From: Vibrio sp. SCSIO 43136
GTDB lineage: Bacteria; Pseudomonadota; Gammaproteobacteria; Enterobacterales; Vibrionaceae
Length of the DNA stretch: 64,000 nucleotides
Direction of reading: 5' to 3'
Assembly (NCBI RefSeq): GCF_023716565.1
Contig: NZ_CP071849.1
Span: 186,001 to 250,000 of the forward strand
Shown here piece by piece: positions 1 through 8,560 of this stretch. A model generated the notes under the pieces. It was not told where the DNA came from, ran no database searches, and saw only the letters and a list, made by a program, of their open reading frames with translations. Each line of letters starts with the position of its first letter. Position 1 is the first letter of the stretch. The position numbers and the translations under genes were made by a program.

Positions 1-138
1 GTATATCGCGCTTTTAATCGTATGTATAAGCGGGACAGTTACTCGCCGGGTGGTGAAAGCACAAGCAAGCCAGAGGTCAGTATGAGTTTTACCCAGCAAG
101 GCACGATAAGCACGGACTCGGCTTCTACGGAAAAATAA
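1..138 (+). CDS. C-terminal fragment of an unidentified protein
   Basis: An open frame enters from the left edge and gives 45 residues (starting VYRAFNRMYK and ending SASTEK) before a TAA at 136-138. The tail is polar and rich in Ser, Thr and Gly, which suggests a flexible C-terminus. A strong hairpin terminator follows 10 bases later, as expected at a true gene end. The start and the body of the gene lie outside the window, and I do not recognise the fragment. Confidence 0.55.
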   Translation, partial: VYRAFNRMYKRDSYSPGGESTSKPEVSMSFTQQGTISTDSASTEK

Positions 139-148
139 TCTTCCAGAC

Positions 149-189
149 AAAAAAATACGGCACAACCTAGGTTGTGCCGTATTTTTTTG
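149..189. terminator. Bidirectional rho-independent terminator
   Basis: An almost perfect inverted repeat (AAAAATACGGCACAACC, two-base centre, and its complement) is flanked by A-runs on the left and T-runs on the right. It can end both the truncated left-edge gene and the leftward sstT. Confidence 0.9.
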
Positions 190-194
190 TACAG

Positions 195-1406
195 TTATTT
201 CTCTTCAGCTCGACATGCTGCGGCAGTAAATACCACGTCGGTTGAGCTGTTAAGCGCTGTTTCAGCAGAGTCCTGAATCACACCAATGATAAAGCCAACA
301 GCAACCACCTGCATCGCCACATCGTTCGAGATACCAAATAGACCACAAGCCAGAGGAATAAGAAGCAAAGAGCCGCCCGCCACGCCTGAAGCGCCACACG
401 CTGAAACGGCAGAAACAATGCTAAGTAGCAACGCTGTTGCTAAATCAATTTCAATACCCAAGGTGTGCACCGCAGCTAGGGTTAGCACAGTAATAGTAAT
501 TGCAGCGCCGCCCATGTTGATGGTTGCACCTAGTGGGATTGAGACTGAGTAAGTGTCCTCATGTAAATCGAGCTTACGACACAGGTTCATATTCACTGGG
601 ATATTTGCCGCACTTGAGCGGGTGAAAAACGCTGTAACCCCACTTTCGCGTAGGCATTGGAATACTAACGGGTATGGGTTTTGGCGAGTTTTGAAGTAAA
701 CCATCGCAGGGTTGACGACAAGAGCGATGATCGCCATCGAACCTAGTAAAACGGCAAGTAAATGAGCGTAGCCAAACAGGGCGTCAAAGCCTGTGGTTGC
801 AAAGGTAGAAGCAACAAGGCCAAAGATACCGAAAGGCGCCAAGCGAATGATAAAACGCACGATCATTGACACACTATTACTTAGATCACCAAATACTGCT
901 TTGGTCGTATCTGACGCATGGTGCAGGGCGAAACCAAGGCCAACACCCCACGCCAAAATACCTATGTAGTTGGCGTTCATCAGTGCACTGACTGGGTTAT
1001 CGACCAATTTAAATAGCAAAGTGTGTAAGACTTCCCCGATGCCCTGAGGGGGCGTAGCACCTTCCACACCTGTAACCAGTGTTAGCTGAGTTGGGAACGC
1101 AAAACTCATCATTACTGCGGTCAAAGAAGCAAATAGGGTACCGACAAGATAAAGCACAATTACTGGTTTCATATTGGTGTGTTGGTTTTTCTTTTGGTTG
1201 GCAATCGATGCTGCAACCAAAATAAATACCAAGATTGGTGCCACGGCTTTAAGCGCACCAACGAAAAGGTTACCAAGTAAAGAAGCACTTTGTGCGGTCT
1301 GTGGTGAGATCATCGCAAGGAGAACCCCAAAAAGGATGCCAAAGAGGATCTGATAGATCAGATTCCCGTGTGCAAATCTATGCACAAGCGAAGTTGACGA
1401 ATTCAT
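195..1406 (-). CDS. sstT: Sodium/serine-threonine symporter SstT
   Basis: Inner-membrane Na+-coupled importer of serine and threonine, in the dicarboxylate/amino acid:cation symporter (DAACS) family. The protein is about 403 aa, close to E. coli SstT, with eight or so hydrophobic segments. It carries the family signatures [13 protein letters not shown] and [14 protein letters not shown] in the second half. The frame stays open a further 64 codons upstream, but that part is polar and AT-rich. I chose the ATG at 1404-1406 because an AGGTAG ribosome site lies just before it and the product then begins [11 protein letters not shown] like known SstT proteins. It is single-gene, and ends at a terminator shared with the left-edge gene. 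Confidence 0.93.
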   Translation of the reverse strand: MNSSTSLVHRFAHGNLIYQILFGILFGVLLAMISPQTAQSASLLGNLFVGALKAVAPILVFILVAASIANQKKNQHTNMKPVIVLYLVGTLFASLTAVMMSFAFPTQLTLVTGVEGATPPQGIGEVLHTLLFKLVDNPVSALMNANYIGILAWGVGLGFALHHASDTTKAVFGDLSNSVSMIVRFIIRLAPFGIFGLVASTFATTGFDALFGYAHLLAVLLGSMAIIALVVNPAMVYFKTRQNPYPLVFQCLRESGVTAFFTRSSAANIPVNMNLCRKLDLHEDTYSVSIPLGATINMGGAAITITVLTLAAVHTLGIEIDLATALLLSIVSAVSACGASGVAGGSLLLIPLACGLFGISNDVAMQVVAVGFIIGVIQDSAETALNSSTDVVFTAAACRAEEK

Positions 1407-1771
1407 ATAACTACCTGTAATTCTATAATTTTTGTTTGTTGTGTTCTCAGCTACTAGCATGTTTATGCTGAACTGAGCGGAACAATCATATAGTTTGCAA
1501 TAAATATGTCTATAAGTTGTTCGATATTTATTTAAATTGACTGCTATTTGTTTAATTTTATGGGTTGTTATGTTGTTTGGTGTGTAAAAGTATTTCAAAC
1601 ATTCTGAGTTGAGGGTTTGAGTGAAGGCTCTAATCTGCAGTTGGCGTTAAATTTCTGATTAATATTGATTTTACTAATTTGGTCGAGCTAGTAAGGAAAA
1701 AAACTGCGTGTAAATATGCAAATAGTGTCTATGCTTATAGGCATAAAAACAAAAGATACGTGGAGTTAAAG
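1407..1771. other. Intergenic region between sstT and a hybrid kinase gene
   Basis: About 365 bases of AT-rich DNA separate two divergent genes, so both promoters should lie here. I see no clear operator, hairpin or small gene. The long upstream extensions of both flanking frames (to 1598 and 1679) have no good ribosome sites. Confidence 0.5.
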
Positions 1772-4093
1772 ATGTCTTTCTTTGGCAACGTATTGAACAC
1801 AAAGGCTAGGCTAGGTCTCTCTTCACAGTTGCTGCTCGGATTGCTTCTGTTGAGTGGGTTATATGCGATTTCCGCTACGGCACTACAGTCGTGGTGGGTG
1901 TACCAGCACAACGAAGACAGGGTCGCTTCGGTGATGAAGTCGGTGGATCGCTACTATCTACCCAAAATTCAGCAAAGTTTAGTCGGTGATGATCAATACC
2001 AACTTAAGCTCGTTGCAAAAGAGCTACTACAAGAGCCTGATGTCCACACTGTCTACATCAGTACCGGGGCAGAAATTGTCACGACTGTGGGTAAGCAGCT
2101 AAGCGCAGAGCGTCCAGCAAAACGTTGGACTTTTGTTGCTGAAACCTATGGTGAACTGCCTAAAACTTACCAATTGTTGGTAGAAATCAACACTGGGATG
2201 AGCTGGATAGGCTCTCCGATTCAAATCATTCAAGTGTTTGCTATTCAAATGCTCTGCGCTATGGCATTCGCACTTGGTTTTTATTTCTTGGTGAAATCTC
2301 GTCTGATCAATCCCATTCGTATGATTGCTAAACGCATCGGAGATATTGATGCAAGTAACTTACCTAAACCGCTTCATCTACCTCAAAACTGGTACAACGA
2401 TGAAATGGTAGAGTTTAATGAGCGTTATAGCCGTTCAGTCGAACGCTTGCGCAATACCTATTCTGAATTGTCCCAGCGCTGTTTGGAAGCTGAAGAGGCG
2501 AAAAAGCGTAAAAGTGAGTCGATGGCGATGGTGAGCCGCGAGATCAGAACCTCACTTAACGGCATGTATGGTTTGATTACCTTACTTCGAGAAAACCCAA
2601 GCCAAGAAGATCTCAAAGAGTATGCTGCATTGCTGCAATCATCAGCGGGCAATCTTCAAGACTTGATCAATGATATTCACGATTTGTCGCAAATAGAAAT
2701 TGGCGGCTTGGTGCTTTCTAACGGCCCACTCGATATTGCAGACCTAGTATCAGAAGTGGATGCGGCCTTTCGGGGCAGTGCGTCCGAAAAAGAGCTACTT
2801 TTTCAATGCACAGTGGATTCAAGTATTAGCCACTTTCTATACGGAGATAAGTCGCGTTTACGTCAAATTTTAAGGATTCTAATCAGTAATGCCATCCGAT
2901 TTACCGATAACGGTTATGTGCTTTTGGATGTGCAGCATCTCGCCTATGACGATAAATCTGAAACCATTCTTTTCGAAGTAAAAGACAGTGGTATTGGGGT
3001 GGATAAAGCTCAGCACGAAAGTATCTTCGATATCGAGGACAGTGCCTCTGCCGTAGATAGCTTTAGTGGTAAAGGCGCAGGTTTGCGCCTGGGTATTTCA
3101 CGTCAATTAGTTCGCTTGATGGGTGGGGAGCTCTCTTTAGATAGTGAAGCGGGGCTTGGCAGTCATTTCTATTTCACCTTGAAGTTTGACTCTCAGCGAG
3201 AAGAGGCTCCGGTGGGTTCTAGTCAATTGGCTGGCCGCAGAGTGCTGATTGTCGATGATAGTGAGTTCAACAATAAAATTACCTCACTGCAGTTATCTAA
3301 ACTAGGATTGAGAGTAGATACCTGTGAAGACGGCATTGAAGCGGTTAGCATGTTGTGGAATGCCGCCCATGATAGCCAGCCGTATCAACTGGTATTGCTT
3401 GACAAAAATATGCCAAGGATGAGTGGCACTGAGCTTGCCGTGCATATGCATGAACAACTCAAAGAGAGCACGCCGCCAATCATGATGGTATCTGCGGAAC
3501 GTTTAGCGTTAGCGGACTTGAAGAAATTTGGAATTCAAGGTTACTTAATGCGTCCTTATCGTAGCGATGAGTTGGAACGTCTCATTTACCGCTTGCTGAA
3601 CATTGAACTTGAAACTCAAGAAGATGCTCAGGCTGCAATAGCAGAGGCCGAGTACTCACATGGTGTAAAAGTGCTGCTGGTTGAAGATCAAGTCTCTAAT
3701 CAGGTCGTGATGAAGAAGATGCTACAACGACTTAACGTCAACGTATCGATTGCAGAAAATGGCCGAATAGCGGTCTCTCGTTGTGCGGTAGAGCATTATG
3801 ACTTGGTACTAATGGATTGTCAGATGCCGGTGATGGATGGGTTTGAAGCGACTATTTCGATTCGAAAAATGGAAGAGGGCAGTAGCGTTAGAGTGCCAAT
3901 TGTTGCGTTAACCGCCAATGTGTTAGCCGAAGAGAAGTCGCGCTGTTACGAAGTGGGTATGGATGGGTTTGTGTCTAAACCCGTTAACGTGAGTAAATTA
4001 TCACAGACTTTACGCAAGCATATCCCTAATTTTGAGTCCTCTACCGAAATGATAAAGAGTCCATTTACCGCCAGTAGTAACATCGAGGTATAA
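1772..4093 (+). CDS. Hybrid histidine kinase, degenerate H-box (His to Arg)
   Basis: Membrane sensor of about 773 aa. Order seen: TM1 (about 16-38), a periplasmic stretch of about 110 residues, TM2 (about 152-175), HAMP, a HisKA-like region (about 245-310), HATPase_c (N-box ISNAIRFT, G1 DSGIG, G2 GKGAGLRLG), then two receiver domains. The H-box reads SREIRTSLNG where SHEIRTPLNG is expected, so the phosphoacceptor is Arg256 and the following Pro is Ser. Receiver 1 has its Asp (544), but its conserved Lys is Arg594. Receiver 2 is canonical, with Asp682 and the SKP lysine. The ATP site looks intact, so the protein may bind ATP without autophosphorylating, or may act through another protein. The start at 1772 has GGAGTTAAAG before it; the TTG at 1679 has no such site. 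Confidence 0.85.
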   Translation: MSFFGNVLNTKARLGLSSQLLLGLLLLSGLYAISATALQSWWVYQHNEDRVASVMKSVDRYYLPKIQQSLVGDDQYQLKLVAKELLQEPDVHTVYISTGAEIVTTVGKQLSAERPAKRWTFVAETYGELPKTYQLLVEINTGMSWIGSPIQIIQVFAIQMLCAMAFALGFYFLVKSRLINPIRMIAKRIGDIDASNLPKPLHLPQNWYNDEMVEFNERYSRSVERLRNTYSELSQRCLEAEEAKKRKSESMAMVSREIRTSLNGMYGLITLLRENPSQEDLKEYAALLQSSAGNLQDLINDIHDLSQIEIGGLVLSNGPLDIADLVSEVDAAFRGSASEKELLFQCTVDSSISHFLYGDKSRLRQILRILISNAIRFTDNGYVLLDVQHLAYDDKSETILFEVKDSGIGVDKAQHESIFDIEDSASAVDSFSGKGAGLRLGISRQLVRLMGGELSLDSEAGLGSHFYFTLKFDSQREEAPVGSSQLAGRRVLIVDDSEFNNKITSLQLSKLGLRVDTCEDGIEAVSMLWNAAHDSQPYQLVLLDKNMPRMSGTELAVHMHEQLKESTPPIMMVSAERLALADLKKFGIQGYLMRPYRSDELERLIYRLLNIELETQEDAQAAIAEAEYSHGVKVLLVEDQVSNQVVMKKMLQRLNVNVSIAENGRIAVSRCAVEHYDLVLMDCQMPVMDGFEATISIRKMEEGSSVRVPIVALTANVLAEEKSRCYEVGMDGFVSKPVNVSKLSQTLRKHIPNFESSTEMIKSPFTASSNIEV

Positions 4094-4122
4094 AAAATAG
4101 CGCCAAATTTGGCGCTATTTTC
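4094..4122. terminator. Bidirectional terminator between convergent genes
   Basis: The inverted repeat AAAATAGCGCC / GGCGCTATTTT with a six-base loop begins directly after the kinase stop codon and lies 25 bases beyond the end of the copper operon. A/T tracts on both sides allow termination in both directions. Confidence 0.88.
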
Positions 4123-4146
4123 TTAAGGCTAGCGTTTAAACATAGC

Positions 4147-4608
4147 TTAGTGCTTGTGTTTCATGCCTTTCATGATTGGTTTGATTGGCGCATCAAGTAC
4201 ACGTTTATCGCCATTGGCGAACTCTAGCGTAAGTTCGATCTTGTCGCCGTCCTTAAACTCTTTATTTAACTCAAAGAACATGACATGCAAACTACCCGGT
4301 TTCAACTCAACGCTGCTGTTGGCTGGGATATCAATGCTCTTAACCGTGCGCATTTTCATCACATCACCCACCTTTACATGATTGTGTAGCTCCACAATAC
4401 CGGCTGCTGGCGTGCTTGCTGCAACGATAGTACGCACTTTGTCTGAATTATTTTCAATCTGCATAAAGGCGGCACTCGCAGGAGCGCCAGCAGGTACCGC
4501 TCTTGCGTAAGCTCCATGAATTTCTAGCTCAGAGTCATGGCTATGATCATGTGCGATAGCGAATGGGCTGGCTATCAGAGTAGAAAGAAGTAAAGTCTTG
4601 AATTTCAT
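4147..4608 (-). CDS. Periplasmic copper chaperone PCu(A)C
   Basis: Periplasmic Cu(I) carrier, 153 aa, that helps build the CuA site of cytochrome c oxidase, usually together with SCO proteins. A signal peptide (about 1-19, ending FAIA) precedes the mature chain. The copper motif H-X10-M-X21-H-X-M is exact: His75, Met86, His108 and Met110. Extra histidines near the N-terminus (AHDHSHDSE) and at the C-terminus (MKGMKHKH) could hold additional metal. It is the last gene of a three-gene leftward operon, three bases after the SCO-like gene, which fits a joint role in copper delivery. Confidence 0.92.
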   Translation of the reverse strand: MKFKTLLLSTLIASPFAIAHDHSHDSELEIHGAYARAVPAGAPASAAFMQIENNSDKVRTIVAASTPAAGIVELHNHVKVGDVMKMRTVKSIDIPANSSVELKPGSLHVMFFELNKEFKDGDKIELTLEFANGDKRVLDAPIKPIMKGMKHKH

Positions 4609-4611
4609 TAA

Positions 4612-5202
4612 TTATTCCTTGGTGAGTTGTTTTATTGCCTCAACGATGGGTGCTGGATTTAGAGTGTGAGGCACTTTTGTAATGAGCGATCCATCGGGTT
4701 TTACAAAGTAGAAATAAGAGCTGTGGTCTATGGTGTATTTCATTGCTGAGTCTTTCAGCTCAGCTTTACGATATATCACGCCATATTGGTCTGCGACCTG
4801 TTGGGTGACCTCTGGTGTTCCAGACAACCCCTCCATCTTAGGATGGAAGTAAGCGGCGTAGGTTGATGCGAGTTGAGCATCATCTCTTTCAGGGTCAATA
4901 GAGATAAAAACAGGACGTAGTTGCGCAATCGTTTTATCATCTATCTGATTAAGTGCGCCTGCCAGCATGGCTAAGGAAGTTGGGCACACGTCAGCGCAAC
5001 GAGTAAATCCAAAGTAGATGATGCGAGTTCGTTGATCATTGGTATCAAACAACTCGACCGTCTGACCTTCTTTACCAGTAAAAGTGGCTGAAGCTTGCGC
5101 AGTTGATGCAGCTGCGACCTTTTCTTGTTCATCAAAATAGCTGCGTGCGGCAAGGCCAATGACAAAGGCGATGACTAAAACCAGCGACCAATTCTTACTC
5201 AT
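4612..5202 (-). CDS. SCO1/SenC-family copper metallochaperone
   Basis: Thioredoxin-fold protein anchored to the membrane, 196 aa. It delivers copper to, or reduces, the CuA cysteines of cytochrome oxidase. An N-terminal hydrophobic segment (about 5-19) is followed by the SCO fold. The copper ligands are visible: the CxxxC pair Cys69 and Cys73 in FTRCADVCPTS, and the distal His160 in YTIDHSSYFYFV. Length and order of motifs are normal. Its ATG overlaps the end of the upstream gene by four bases (ATGA type), indicating translational coupling, and the PCuAC gene follows almost at once. Confidence 0.92.
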   Translation of the reverse strand: MSKNWSLVLVIAFVIGLAARSYFDEQEKVAAASTAQASATFTGKEGQTVELFDTNDQRTRIIYFGFTRCADVCPTSLAMLAGALNQIDDKTIAQLRPVFISIDPERDDAQLASTYAAYFHPKMEGLSGTPEVTQQVADQYGVIYRKAELKDSAMKYTIDHSSYFYFVKPDGSLITKVPHTLNPAPIVEAIKQLTKE

Positions 5203-5624
5203 CGTTCCATCCTTATGGCAATTTTTAGGTCACCCACCTCGGTAACCCAGTTCATTGAATCTGTTGTGCATACCGGTAGGAGTAATACTCCCTGATATAC
5301 ACCGCTATCTATTTTTTCTAAGGCCACCTTGACTGTACCCATGTCCATTTCGGCACCGACTAAATTTAAGATCACGTTGTCTTGAGTAAGAGCATTACTT
5401 GTAACAAAAATTTTGGTCGGCTTAAGAGGCGCCGCCGTATCATGTTCTAACCAAACACGATCATTTTCGGTCTCACATGCTCGGGTACCGACGGTGCAGT
5501 ATTGTTCGAGGTCTATACTCGGAGCAAGAGTGTCCATCAGTTTTTGAATATCAGGGGCAAAGAATCCGATCCCAATTGCTGCAATTAAGATCGTGGAAAC
5601 TTTAACAATTTTGGTCGGTGACAT
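5199..5624 (-). CDS. Membrane-anchored small protein of a copper operon, FixH/YtkA-like
   Basis: First gene of the operon with SCO and PCuAC, 141 aa. One N-terminal hydrophobic segment (about 8-24) anchors it, with the rest on the periplasmic side. Possible metal or redox residues are Cys43, Cys50, Cys119, the AEMDMG motif (Met93, Met95) and Met124. The pattern of AEMDMG, then a GVYQGVLLLP strand, then MNW resembles FixH/YtkA-type beta-sandwich proteins, but I could not test that. From its place in the operon I infer a role in copper delivery or oxidase assembly. The start at 5622-5624 has only a weak GGA ribosome site. Confidence 0.75.
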   Translation of the reverse strand: MSPTKIVKVSTILIAAIGIGFFAPDIQKLMDTLAPSIDLEQYCTVGTRACETENDRVWLEHDTAAPLKPTKIFVTSNALTQDNVILNLVGAEMDMGTVKVALEKIDSGVYQGVLLLPVCTTDSMNWVTEVGDLKIAIRMER

Positions 5625-5953
5625 CGATGTCCATCAAAACAGTTGGTGTTGTTGCGGACTTTAACAAACCTCGCCCTAGGATTGTACGAGGGGCGACGAA
5701 GAATGTGACTCTTGAAGATATATCAGCTAAGCATTGTTTTATTTTTACCCATTTGACGTTTGAACAATGTCAACGGCTGATACATTTAGAAATAGTATTT
5801 ATGGAAACGAGTCAATCAAACTGTGAGCTAATACCGATAGTCGTTAATTTCAGGTCAGTGTCTCCTTATTTGCCCCACATTCGTCTTGCAGTGTCTTAAC
5901 GTAAGATATATACCGAATGTAGTACCAGTAGGCACTGGTGAAAGGAGATTGAC
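5625..5953. other. Divergent intergenic region, copper operon and glycosyltransferase
   Basis: About 330 bases separate the two divergent genes. A short GTG-initiated open frame crosses it on the plus strand, but it overlaps the neighbouring start, has no ribosome site and its translation lacks recognisable features, so I treat the stretch as non-coding. Promoters for both sides should be here; I cannot point to them. Confidence 0.45.
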
Positions 5954-6958
5954 TTGCAACTAGTCGAAAAAAAATACATGGAAAAAACAGATATTACATT
6001 ATCGGTCATCGTGCCGTACTTGAATGAAACTGAGGTGTTGCCTGAGCTGCATTCACGTTTAGAAAATGTTCTCGCAGAGCTGCCATTTGATAGCGAAATT
6101 GTTTATGTCGATGACGGAAGCAGTGATGGTTCTGCTCAACTTATCGACACTTTTAATGGCGATAGCGTTGCGATACGCAGTTTGGTGTTAAGCCGAAATT
6201 TTGGTAAAGAGGCAGCAATGAGCGCAGGGCTCAAATACTGCCGTGGAGAAGCGGTCATCTTGATCGATGCAGACTTGCAAGATCCGCCTGAGCTTATCCC
6301 GCAAATGGTTGAGACTTGGCAGCAAGGGTACGATGTGGTCAATATGCAGCGTAGCGAGCGTCAAGGTGAAACCGTGATGAAAAAGGCGTCTGCTGCCGTC
6401 TTCTATCGACTGCTTAATGCGTTGGTCAAGAACGCTATTCCCGAGAACGTTGGGGATTTTCGCCTTTTGAGCCGCCGAGTGGTCGATGAGCTTAATGAAC
6501 TGCCAGAGCGTAATCGATACATGAAAGGTTTATTTGTCTGGCCTGGCTACGACCAAATCACTCTGCCGTATCAAAGAGAGTCAAGAAGTGCCGGTGAGAC
6601 TAAGTGGAACTACCTTAAGCTATTTGGTTTGGCGGTGGATGGAATTACCTCATTTTCTATTCGCCCTCTTCGCCTTGCGACCTTTGCTGGCTCATTTATC
6701 GCATTAAGTGCACTGGTCTACGGTCTATTCATCATCTTCAAAACCCTTATCTTTGGCGAGAGTGTGACTGGTTATCCGTCGATGATGGTCGTTCAGTTAG
6801 CTCTTGGGGGCATTCAATTACTCTGCATGGGGCTCTTGGGTGAGTATATTGGGCGGATATTTATTGAGTCGAAAGGGCGACCTTTATATTTGGTTAAGTC
6901 GGTCAATGATCGATTTAAACAAGCTCAAACACTCAAGCGTAAAGCAAATCACAAATAG
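5954..6958 (+). CDS. GT2 glycosyltransferase, GtrB/DPM1-like
   Basis: Inner-membrane enzyme, 334 aa, that probably moves a sugar from a nucleotide donor to a polyprenyl phosphate on the cytoplasmic face. A GT-A catalytic domain fills the first 220 or so residues, with YVDDGSSDGS at 51-60 and the metal-binding DAD in LIDADLQDPPE at about 104-114. Two membrane helices follow (about 232-260 and 270-298), the usual layout of GtrB/CsbB/YfdH proteins. The start decides on a TTG at 5954, because AAAGGAG at 5941-5947 sits at ideal distance; the ATG at 5978 has no ribosome site. No flippase (GtrA) or acceptor-specific gene is next to it, so the sugar and the target are unknown. Confidence 0.85.
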   Translation: MQLVEKKYMEKTDITLSVIVPYLNETEVLPELHSRLENVLAELPFDSEIVYVDDGSSDGSAQLIDTFNGDSVAIRSLVLSRNFGKEAAMSAGLKYCRGEAVILIDADLQDPPELIPQMVETWQQGYDVVNMQRSERQGETVMKKASAAVFYRLLNALVKNAIPENVGDFRLLSRRVVDELNELPERNRYMKGLFVWPGYDQITLPYQRESRSAGETKWNYLKLFGLAVDGITSFSIRPLRLATFAGSFIALSALVYGLFIIFKTLIFGESVTGYPSMMVVQLALGGIQLLCMGLLGEYIGRIFIESKGRPLYLVKSVNDRFKQAQTLKRKANHK

Positions 6959-6967
6959 TCGGTTAGG

Positions 6968-6990
6968 GAGGCGCATTAGCGCCTCTTTTT
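6968..6990 (+). terminator. Rho-independent terminator of the glycosyltransferase gene
   Basis: GAGGCGC, a short loop and GCGCCTC are followed by a T-run. It overlaps the last bases of the convergent MFS gene. Confidence 0.88.
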
Positions 6991-8200
6991 ACGTCTGCTT
7001 AGGATGGGGTAATTTGTTGACCACAAAAGGTTTATTTCTCACCAATTGCCATAAAGTAAACCCAATGATCCCGATGATGAATTGGATCAGTCCAAGATTG
7101 TGGATCAGGTCTTCTCCGATAACTGACACCAATAGCATTCCGATAGAGCCGCAGATCATGCCAAAGAACTGGATTAATGCGACGGCTGAGCCAGTGTCTT
7201 GATCTTGTTGTTCAAGCATTAAGTTGGTCCCCGGGATGCGAGTTGCTACCACCACTAATGTGGCTGGTGCTGATATTAAGCCAAACAGCCACCAATGCGT
7301 GTGACCGAGAAATAGCGTCAGTACACCACATCCGATCAGTAGCGTATAAAACAGCGAGACAATATGTCTGATGGATATGCGATTTGATAGCTTCATGTAG
7401 AGAGTAGGGCCGAGGGATGCAAACAGGGCATTAAAGGCAAAAGCATAACTAAACTGTTGCTCAGTAAGTCCGAAGCCATCGACGTAAATGTAAGAGCCTG
7501 CGGCCAAAAAGGCCATCAGTGCCATAGGAGTAATAGAGAAGATCGAAAGTAATGCTACAAAACGACGGTTTTGCAATACCACACCTAGTCGGGTCCAAGA
7601 GCGAGCGATAGTGCCTTGGTAGCGTTCGCCAAGTGTTTCTTTGTACAGACAACCCAGTACTCCTGCAAACAGACCAAATACCGCCAAGGCGACAAACATC
7701 ATGCGCCAAGAGGTAAACTTGAGCAGCAAGGCACCTATAACGGGAGCGATCATGGGTGCAATGATCACGAGCGAGATAATAGTCGACATGATTTTTTCTC
7801 GCTGACGACCATCAAACATGTCTTTCACGACCGCGGTTGCAACCACGGTGACAGCGCTCCCGCCAAATGCTTGCAGTAATCTAGCGCCGATTAACATGTC
7901 AATGGTTAACGCCGCAGCGCAAAGAAGGCTGGCGACGATGTATAGGCCAATGCCAGTGAGCATGATGGGTTTGCGGCCGAACTTTTCACTCAAGGGGCCC
8001 CAAAACAGCAAGCCGAAAGCGTAGGTTACAAAGTAAACGCTAAGCGTTAAGTTTACCTTTGCTTGGCTGGTATCGAATATATCGACCATCTGTGGCAGGG
8101 CAGGTAAGTAGAGATCGGTGGTCAAAGGTGGAAACGCACTGATGATGACGAGAAAAAACAGCGTACCTCGATTTCCCAAGTGGGGTTGGTATTTATTCAA
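6989..8200 (-). CDS. Bcr/CflA-type multidrug efflux transporter (MFS, DHA1)
   Basis: Drug:proton antiporter of the inner membrane, 403 aa with twelve predicted helices. Family marks are the early TDLYLPALP segment, motif A in loop 2-3 (GPLSEKFGRKP), and RLLQAFGGSA in helix 4, all typical of the Bcr/CflA branch. Family members export bicyclomycin, chloramphenicol, sulphonamides or small peptides; the substrate here cannot be read from sequence. It stands alone. A 27-base palindrome 35 bases before the start is a likely operator. Confidence 0.9.
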   Translation of the reverse strand: MNKYQPHLGNRGTLFFLVIISAFPPLTTDLYLPALPQMVDIFDTSQAKVNLTLSVYFVTYAFGLLFWGPLSEKFGRKPIMLTGIGLYIVASLLCAAALTIDMLIGARLLQAFGGSAVTVVATAVVKDMFDGRQREKIMSTIISLVIIAPMIAPVIGALLLKFTSWRMMFVALAVFGLFAGVLGCLYKETLGERYQGTIARSWTRLGVVLQNRRFVALLSIFSITPMALMAFLAAGSYIYVDGFGLTEQQFSYAFAFNALFASLGPTLYMKLSNRISIRHIVSLFYTLLIGCGVLTLFLGHTHWWLFGLISAPATLVVVATRIPGTNLMLEQQDQDTGSAVALIQFFGMICGSIGMLLVSVIGEDLIHNLGLIQFIIGIIGFTLWQLVRNKPFVVNKLPHPKQT

Positions 8201-8234
8201 TGGGGGCTCCGTATTAGGTGGGATTAGCCTGGAT

Positions 8235-8261
8235 ATATTGGTTGACTAAGTCAACTAATAT
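8235..8261. promoter_or_regulatory. Candidate operator, 27-base palindrome before the MFS gene
   Basis: The dyad is centred on TTGACTAAGTCAA with extended arms reading ATATTGGTTGACT and AGTCAACTAATAT. Only the centre base and one pair of arm positions break symmetry. Its size and TTGAC/GTCAA core resemble sites of MarR-type regulators. It lies just upstream of the Bcr/CflA gene, where a bound repressor would block transcription. No MarR-like gene is in the window. Confidence 0.55.
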
Positions 8262-8378
8262 GCTCAAAACAGAGATAATTTGCAAGTCAAAAACAGACAC
8301 AGATAAGAAGATTTAGTTATAAAATCAGCTTAGAATATGCCATGCTTCTATCTCGCTTAATTATATAAAATCAAAGGG

Positions 8379-8544
8379 TTATACCAATCCAACTAATTAT
8401 CAGATCAGTCTAGCTAGTCCATATTTCCTATAGCTGCGTTAGAAATCGTATCCCTAGTCCCTGCTAGGCATAAGATTTCTGCCTTACTATAGAAAATCTG
8501 TCCGTCGCTATACAAGGTCACATAATTAGTCGTATTGGTATTAA
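8379..8544. repeat. MITE-like inverted-repeat element, about 165 bases
   Basis: The ends are imperfect inverted repeats: the left end reads TTATACCAATCCAACTAATT, and the right end, read on the other strand, TTAATACCAATACGACTAAT. Inside are further complementary stretches (AGAAATC / GATTTCT, CCCTAG / CTAGGC, CTATAG / CTATAG), so the whole can fold into a long branched hairpin. It has no coding capacity. I know ACCAAT-ended elements of this look from Vibrio and related genomes, but I see no second copy in this window. Confidence 0.55.
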
Positions 8545-8560
8545 ATATGGGTCAAACGCT

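Noticed and set aside
5618..5899. Plus-strand 93-residue frame with GTG start
   Set aside because: It overlaps the divergent start of the copper-operon gene, has no ribosome site and no recognisable protein features.
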